The position numbers were made by a program, and so were the translations under genes. The notes beneath the pieces were generated by a model. That model saw nothing but the letters and a program-made list of their open reading frames with translations, was not told where the DNA came from and searched no databases. From positions 8,463,501-8,527,500 of the forward strand of contig NC_059399.1 of assembly GCF_905220565.1 (NCBI RefSeq): a stretch of DNA of 64,000 nucleotides. The letters run 5' to 3'. Shown here in pieces: positions 59,701 to 64,000 of this stretch. The DNA comes from Melitaea cinxia (Eukaryota; Arthropoda; Insecta; Lepidoptera; Nymphalidae). The stretch's first letter is position 1. Every line of letters starts with the position of its first letter.

Positions 59701-62700
59701 TGTACAAAAGGCGGTCTTATCGCTAAAGAGCGATCTCTTCCAGACAACCTTTAGAAAAAGGAGATGAATAAGAATAAAGCGGCATAGAGGTGTACTTTAA
59801 AATAATATATGTAAACACATATAATTATATAACTATACATACACTTGAATAAGATATAATTACAGGCATGAAACTACATATAAGAGTACATACATAAACA
59901 TACATATACATACTTATACATACATACATACATACATACATACATACATACATACATACATACATACATACATACATGCATAGATTCATACATACATACA
60001 TACAATATAAACAACTAATAGATATTATAAATATAAACGACAGAGTACACGAGAAATATAGCACTAAATCAGTAACGATATTATAGCAACTTTATGTAAT
60101 GGTTTTTCAAATGGCTCTTAAATGACTCTAATGATTGTGCACGCCGTATACTTACGGGTAAAGAATTCCATAGTCGGGCCGCTTGGACAGAGAATGAGTT
60201 AGAGTAAAAAGAAGAAGAATGAGATGGAATTTTAAGAAGGAGGTTACTATCAGAGCGGAGAGACCGATCGTGAGAATTCGATAATAATTCAAAGCGTTCT
60301 TTTAAGTATCAAGGCGTCTTCGGATTGAACAGTGAACAGTAGAGAAGCGATAGAGAGTGAGTATTTCGGCGGAACCTAATTGGGAGCCACCCGAGTTGCT
60401 TTCGAAAATCAGAGATGTGGTCATATTTCCTTAACCCAAAAATAAACCGAATAGAGAGATTTTGAATCCGCTCGAGTTTATTAAGTTGGTCTTCCCTTAG
60501 GTCAAGATAGCAGGTGTCGGCATAATCAAGGATAGGTAGAAGGATCGTTTTTGCTAACACAATCTTTGTGGGGATAGGTAAAATATTTCGTAACCTGCGC
60601 AAAGAACTGATCGCACAAAACATCTTACGGCTTAGTTCCTTTATTTGTGAATTCCAAGCCAAATTTCGGTCAAAAATGACGCCTAAGTTTTTCACTTCTG
60701 TACTGTAAGGAATGATATTGTTGTTAAAAATAAAAGGTGGCAGAAGTGATTCATCTAAGCGACGAACCAAACGAGAGCTACCAATAATAATAGCCTGACT
60801 TTTCACGGGGTTTACTTTCAATCCAAAAGAATTACTCCAGTTAACAATTTCATTTAAGTCTGAATTCAATGAACTAATTGTAGAAGGAATATCAGTTAAC
60901 TTGGAGTGAGCATAAATCTGGAGATCGTCAGCGTACAAATGGTAGCGAGAAGTTATACGAGAAGTTATATTATTGATAAATATTGAAAATAGTAGAGGCG
61001 ATAAAACGCCGCCTTGAGGTACACCGGCAAGTAACAACCAAAAACAAACAAGGGAACGACAAAAGGGTATCAAAAATAACAATCAATTTTAAATAATTGT
61101 GTTTGCTCGCAAACGAAAAAAAAAACCGACTTCAATTACATCGACGAGTAATACAACGTTGATCGACGAAAAAATAGTCAAGCAACTACGCGTTATCAAA
61201 GATTACTCAAAAAGTAGTAATCAGATCTCGATAATTAATTAATTTTACATTAAATAAATTTATATGTGACCACATGATAAACATCAGCTTTCGATTAAAT
61301 TAAAAATTATCAAAATCGGTACACCCAGTAAAAAGTTATTGCAAATTTTCGAGAGTTTTCCTCGATTTCTTTTCAGGTATATTAGCAGCGGATGGAGCGA
61401 AATAAAAGGTTATAACATTGGATTATTTGCGTTGTTTTATTTTTTACTTTCGGCGCTACACAAAATGGATGATCGCCTTGACCGGCGGACACAGAGAGAG
61501 TTACCATACATAAAATTAAATTACCAACCACCAAAACTATTATAATTAAAATATTACTGTTGGCATATTCTTACAAATATTCAATAATTTCTCTAGGATC
61601 CCATCATCAGATCCTGGTTTCCTTATCATGGAAACTAGGGATATCCCCTTTCCAACAAAAAAAGAATTATCAAAATCGGTCCATAAGCGAAGGAGTTATC
61701 CCCGAATATACATAAAAATATATATATATACGGTCGAACTGAGTAACCTCCTCCTTTTTTTGAAGTCGGTTAAAAAAAGAAAAAGCATAATTGGCATAAA
61801 GTGGAACTAAACATAAAAATACATAATAGTATAATGACAACTGTGTCTGATGTTGACAAATGGATGAATGTACATATATTGTTCTTTTTACCCTAAAAAC
61901 TTATAAACCGCTCGTGACTAAAGTTGGTATTTAAAACGACGAGGAGCCGGAAAAGATAGACACTGTAACAGGTTACTACTATACCTTGTTAGTTAAATAT
62001 CTCTTGCTAGCAACATTGACAAGTCTTAGTACACGATTCAAAGCATTCTCTACAGAAATGTCTTTGGGCAATGACAGAGGCAATTTTGTTCTCTTATCTT
62101 GCTTCAAGTCGAAAGTTTTTCTTGGCATATTTCCTAAAAGTAGAAAGTTTAATTAATTACATAAATAAAAAGCTACTGTAACATCACAAAATTACTGAAA
62201 TCATTACCCAATACAGCCTCTAAATGCAAATCATAGGGCAACTTTGGCTTTACATCAGGCTTAACCCTATTTGATCTATCTAAATACACTTCATTGTAAC
62301 TATCTTCCACAAGACTCATATAGCCATCTCCAGTGACTTCCCCAACAAATGACACTGGACATCTTTCACGTTGACATATTCCTATAACAATTTGCACAAA
62401 TAATTGTTTGCTGGCAAACGAAAAAAAAACCGACTTCAATTACATCGGCAAGTAATACAACGTAGGTAGACGAGAAAAAAAAAAAAGTAAATACACATTA
62501 TCAAACATTACTCCAAAAGTTGTAATCAGATCTTGATGAAATTTAAATGTGACCACATGATAAACATCGGCTTTCGATTAAATTAAAAATCAGCAAAATT
62601 GGTACATCCAGTAAAAAGTTATGTAAATTTTTGAGGGTTTCCCTCGATTTCTCTGGGATTCCATCATCAGATCCTGGTGTCCTTATCGTGGTATCACACT

Positions 62701-62783
62701 TAGGATATGTACTTTCCAACAAAAAAAGAATTATCAAAATCGGTTCATAAACGACGAAGTTATCGCCGAACATACATTAAAAA

Positions 62784-62845
<62 letters not shown>

Positions 62846-63316
62846 CATATAATATATATATATATATACGGTCGAATTGAGTAAACTCCTCCTTTTTTGT
62901 TGTCGGTTAAAAATTAAAATTTATAAAAATCAAATTGAGTATTCAGCTTATGTATAAATAAGTATCACCTTCCAGAATTTTCCTGTTGTCTTTATAGCAC
63001 AATAGCGCATCGTTTTCTTGATATTCTGCACCCCAAAGTTCTAGTGTAGTAATAGTTGGATCTCCAAGTTGAAATTCTTTTGTAAATACAACTGCACCTT
63101 CTGGCTCAACCAATTCCTTTAAAACATTACCATTACCCCCAGCTCCCTGGTCATGAATAGCTATAAAATTATAGATAATGCATAGAAACATATTATACTA
63201 ACGAATAATATTATTTATACTTTTAAAATAAAACAACTTACATTCAATAGGATTTATATCTGCTTCTAAACATGCTCGTACGACTCTATTTAGGCGATTT
63301 CCCATTTCAGCATCAC
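50358..63316 (-). CDS. PFAS: Phosphoribosylformylglycinamidine synthase, C-terminal part (N terminus right of the window)
   Basis: FGAM synthase converts FGAR, glutamine and ATP to FGAM in the fourth step of purine synthesis, in the cytosol. Fifteen minus-strand exons in consistent phase: 63316-63242, 63160-62969, 62381-62208, 62133-61985, 59015-58812, 57673-57478, 56382-56253, 54834-54719, 54562-54294, 54020-53888, 53584-53483, 53229-53083, 52224-52014, 51132-50897, 50527-50358. They encode about 834 aa of a protein usually near 1330 aa. Landmarks are HDQGAGGNGNVLKEL, FQLGDPTITTLELWGAEYQE, VASKRYLTNKVDRCVTGLVA, VAVDGGKDSLSMSA and SGHDISEGG. The glutaminase domain has GGFSYAD, the nucleophile Cys in GVCNGCQL, and MMPHPER with the catalytic His and Glu. 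The stop is at 50360-50358. Exon 57673-57478 is extremely GC-rich. Confidence 0.95.
50699..50758. repeat. TA microsatellite
   Basis: About 60 nt of TA in the last intron of FGAM synthase. Confidence 0.9.
51293..51668 (+). repeat. Family A element, copy 10
   Basis: Runs from TTTTTAACCGACTTCCAATA to TACTTGTCGATGTAATTGGA. The terminal hairpin is lost. It lies in the intron between FGAM synthase exons 13 and 14. Confidence 0.7.
51761..51935. mobile_element. MITE with near-perfect 52-bp inverted repeats and TA target duplication
   Basis: The arms GATTAGGTAAAACCGAATTT... and their reverse complement extend about 52 bp, differing only by 2 nt in a G run. TA flanks both ends (51759-51760, 51936-51937), as for Tc1/mariner MITEs. 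The centre contains a second small palindrome with CCATGG ends. It sits in an FGAM synthase intron. Confidence 0.75.
55195..55320 (+). repeat. Transposable element fragment, probably Helitron-derived
   Basis: GCACTGATCCCGGGATCTAC and AACGCCTGTTTCGCGGGAAA recall internal parts of larger lepidopteran Helitrons. No ends are present. Low certainty. Confidence 0.3.
55338..55667 (-). repeat. Family C SINE-like element, copy 5
   Basis: RTE-like tail at about 55364-55383 with two differences, and far end TGCCCTAGCCACACAG. It lies in the FGAM synthase intron between exons 7 and 8. Confidence 0.7.
56852..57066 (+). mobile_element. Degenerate Helitron-like fragment
   Basis: Starts TCTTAATATATATAAATTAC and holds ACGCGTCACATTGTTTGTCC and GGCGGTACGAAGTTCGCC, as in other short Helitron ends here. 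The CTRR terminus is lost. Confidence 0.4.
57778..58500 (-). pseudogene. CR1-like LINE 3' remnant, copy 2
   Basis: Minus-strand frames show FILDLRKYDRISDYRAQLLS, parallel to FIFGLRKYDHISDFRKQLGW of the copy at 59585-61085, followed by degenerate sequence to a 3' end CAATAAAGTATAAATAAATA. It is 5'-truncated and broken. Confidence 0.6.
59585..61085 (-). pseudogene. CR1/Jockey-like LINE, 5'-truncated reverse transcriptase and 3' end
   Basis: An open stretch 61082-60309 encodes the reverse transcriptase from GVPQGGVLSPLLFSIFINNI through the catalytic YADD to LGWLPIRFRRNTHSLSLLY. After a frameshift the C-terminal end (ARLWNSLPVSIRRAQSLESF) follows. The 3' end carries AATAAAGTATATTTGTATTG repeats (TTGTA units), typical of LINEs ending in short tandem repeats. 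Lacks the endonuclease part. It lies in the FGAM synthase intron between exons 4 and 5. Confidence 0.8.
59888..60005. repeat. CATA microsatellite
   Basis: Long (CATA)n run within the 3' part of the LINE. Confidence 0.9.
61096..61775 (-). repeat. Family A element, copy 11, with a 220-bp insertion
   Basis: Hairpin at 61096-61115 and GAAGTCGGTTAAAAA end at 61775. An unrelated segment of about 220 nt (roughly 61372-61590) is inserted at the CTCGATTTCT motif, with ATTTCT on both sides. It lies directly upstream of the LINE. Confidence 0.8.
62400..62914 (-). repeat. Family A element, copy 12, next to an FGAM synthase acceptor
   Basis: The hairpin end (AATTGTTTGCTGGCAAACG) starts about 18 nt from the splice acceptor of exon 62381-62208. 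Its poly-A (poly-T on the gene strand) lies within the acceptor's upstream region. It contains a poly-A/TA run at 62779-62869. Confidence 0.85.
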
Positions 63317-64000
63317 CTATTAAAAAAAATAACATATAATAACTTACTTAGATTAATGTAGGTACTATATCAAACGTTAATTGTTCCATAGCTGGTAAAA
63401 ACATCATCTTCAAAGAGGATAATCAGTCAGACTGTTGGAGCATAATTTATACTACAGGCAGTCCTCGAGTTACGTAGTTTCAAGTTACGTCGAACATTGT
63501 TTTGACACTATTTCTTAAGCATACGTCAATTGTTTCGATTTCGATCGAAGTGAGTGAGACCACCAGTGTTACCAAGACCTGTATGATAGCAAGAAGAAAG
63601 AAGCGAAGCAATCTAGAATTGATAGTTTTTTGAAGCCAAAAGTTTAATTAATTTATTTCTCATATTTTGATAATTAAAGTTTTATCATTATTATTAAAAT
63701 TAATAACACATAAATACCATAATTGTGTTTGCTGGCAAACGAAGAAAAACCGACTTCAATTATATCGACAAGTAAAATAACATAGGTAGACAAAAAAAAA
63801 ATGTCAAATAAATACGCATTATCAAATATTACTCAAAAAGTTGTAATCAGATCTCGATGAAATTTAAATGTGACCACATGATAAACATCGGCTTTCGATT
63901 AAATTAAAAATCATCAAAATCGGTACACCCAGTAAAAAGTTATGGGGATTTTCGAGTTTCCCTCGATTTCTCTGGGATCCCATCATCAGATCCTGGTTTC
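63317..64000. other. FGAM synthase intron, continuing off the window
   Basis: No further exon was recognised. 63420-63660 contains CAGTCCTCGAGTTACGTAGT and neighbouring sequence of unclear origin. A family A copy starts at 63721 and is cut by the window end. Confidence 0.45.
63721..64000 (-). repeat. Family A element, copy 13, cut by the window end
   Basis: GTGTTTGCTGGCAAACGAAG hairpin followed by well-conserved family sequence to the last base (ATCAGATCCTGGTTTC). Confidence 0.85.

Noticed and set aside
59825..60064. Frame with long Cys-Met-Tyr-Val runs
   Set aside because: Translation of the CATA microsatellite in the LINE 3' region.

Overview
This is a eukaryotic, AT-rich, intron-rich window, almost certainly from a moth or butterfly. 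The genes are insect orthologues split by small introns with GT/AG borders. The dispersed repeats (tRNA-headed SINEs, short Helitrons ending CTRR, a SINE family sharing the 3' tail of an RTE LINE, and an abundant element with a GTTTGC hairpin) are of the kind that fill lepidopteran genomes. All gene models were built by reading exons and checking that the splice phases fit. There is no CRISPR array, operon, rRNA gene or convincing intact tRNA gene.

Gene layout from left to right: (1) the 3' half of synapsin, + strand, 381-5529, entering from the left edge; (2) a small minus-strand gene, 8685-10508, of the PIERCE1/2 ciliary microtubule-inner-protein family, with two duplicated terminal exons; (3) a full TBC1D30-type Rab GTPase-activating protein, + strand, 12023-27286, 14 exons, about 1517 aa; (4) a full mitochondrial glycine dehydrogenase (glycine cleavage P protein), minus strand, 27904-37856, 18 exons, 1000 aa; (5) a young Ty3/gypsy-type LTR retrotransposon, + strand, 40436-46190, flanked by a 4-bp ATAT target duplication and broken by a deletion inside RNase H; (6) a two-exon FADD-like death adaptor, + strand, 46822-47605; (7) the C-terminal two-thirds of phosphoribosylformylglycinamidine synthase, minus strand, 50358-63316, 15 exons, running off the right edge.

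Between and inside the genes there are about 14 copies of one hairpin-ended element, five RTE-tailed SINE copies, at least six tRNA-headed SINE copies or fragments, RTE, CR1/Jockey-like and mariner remnants, Helitrons, several foldback/MITE elements with long inverted arms, and simple repeats. Several insertions lie within about 10-25 nt of splice sites.

Functional links are modest. PIERCE-like and TBC1D30 are divergently arranged and both families are tied to cilia or flagella. Two X-box-like (RFX) sites lie just upstream of the PIERCE-like start codon. Glycine dehydrogenase (one-carbon supply) and FGAM synthase (purine synthesis) are metabolically connected, but their proximity may be chance. 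I found no clearly novel multi-gene system. The most interesting signals are the duplicated alternative last exons with the X-boxes, the young but RNase H-deleted retrotransposon, and the structured non-coding elements.
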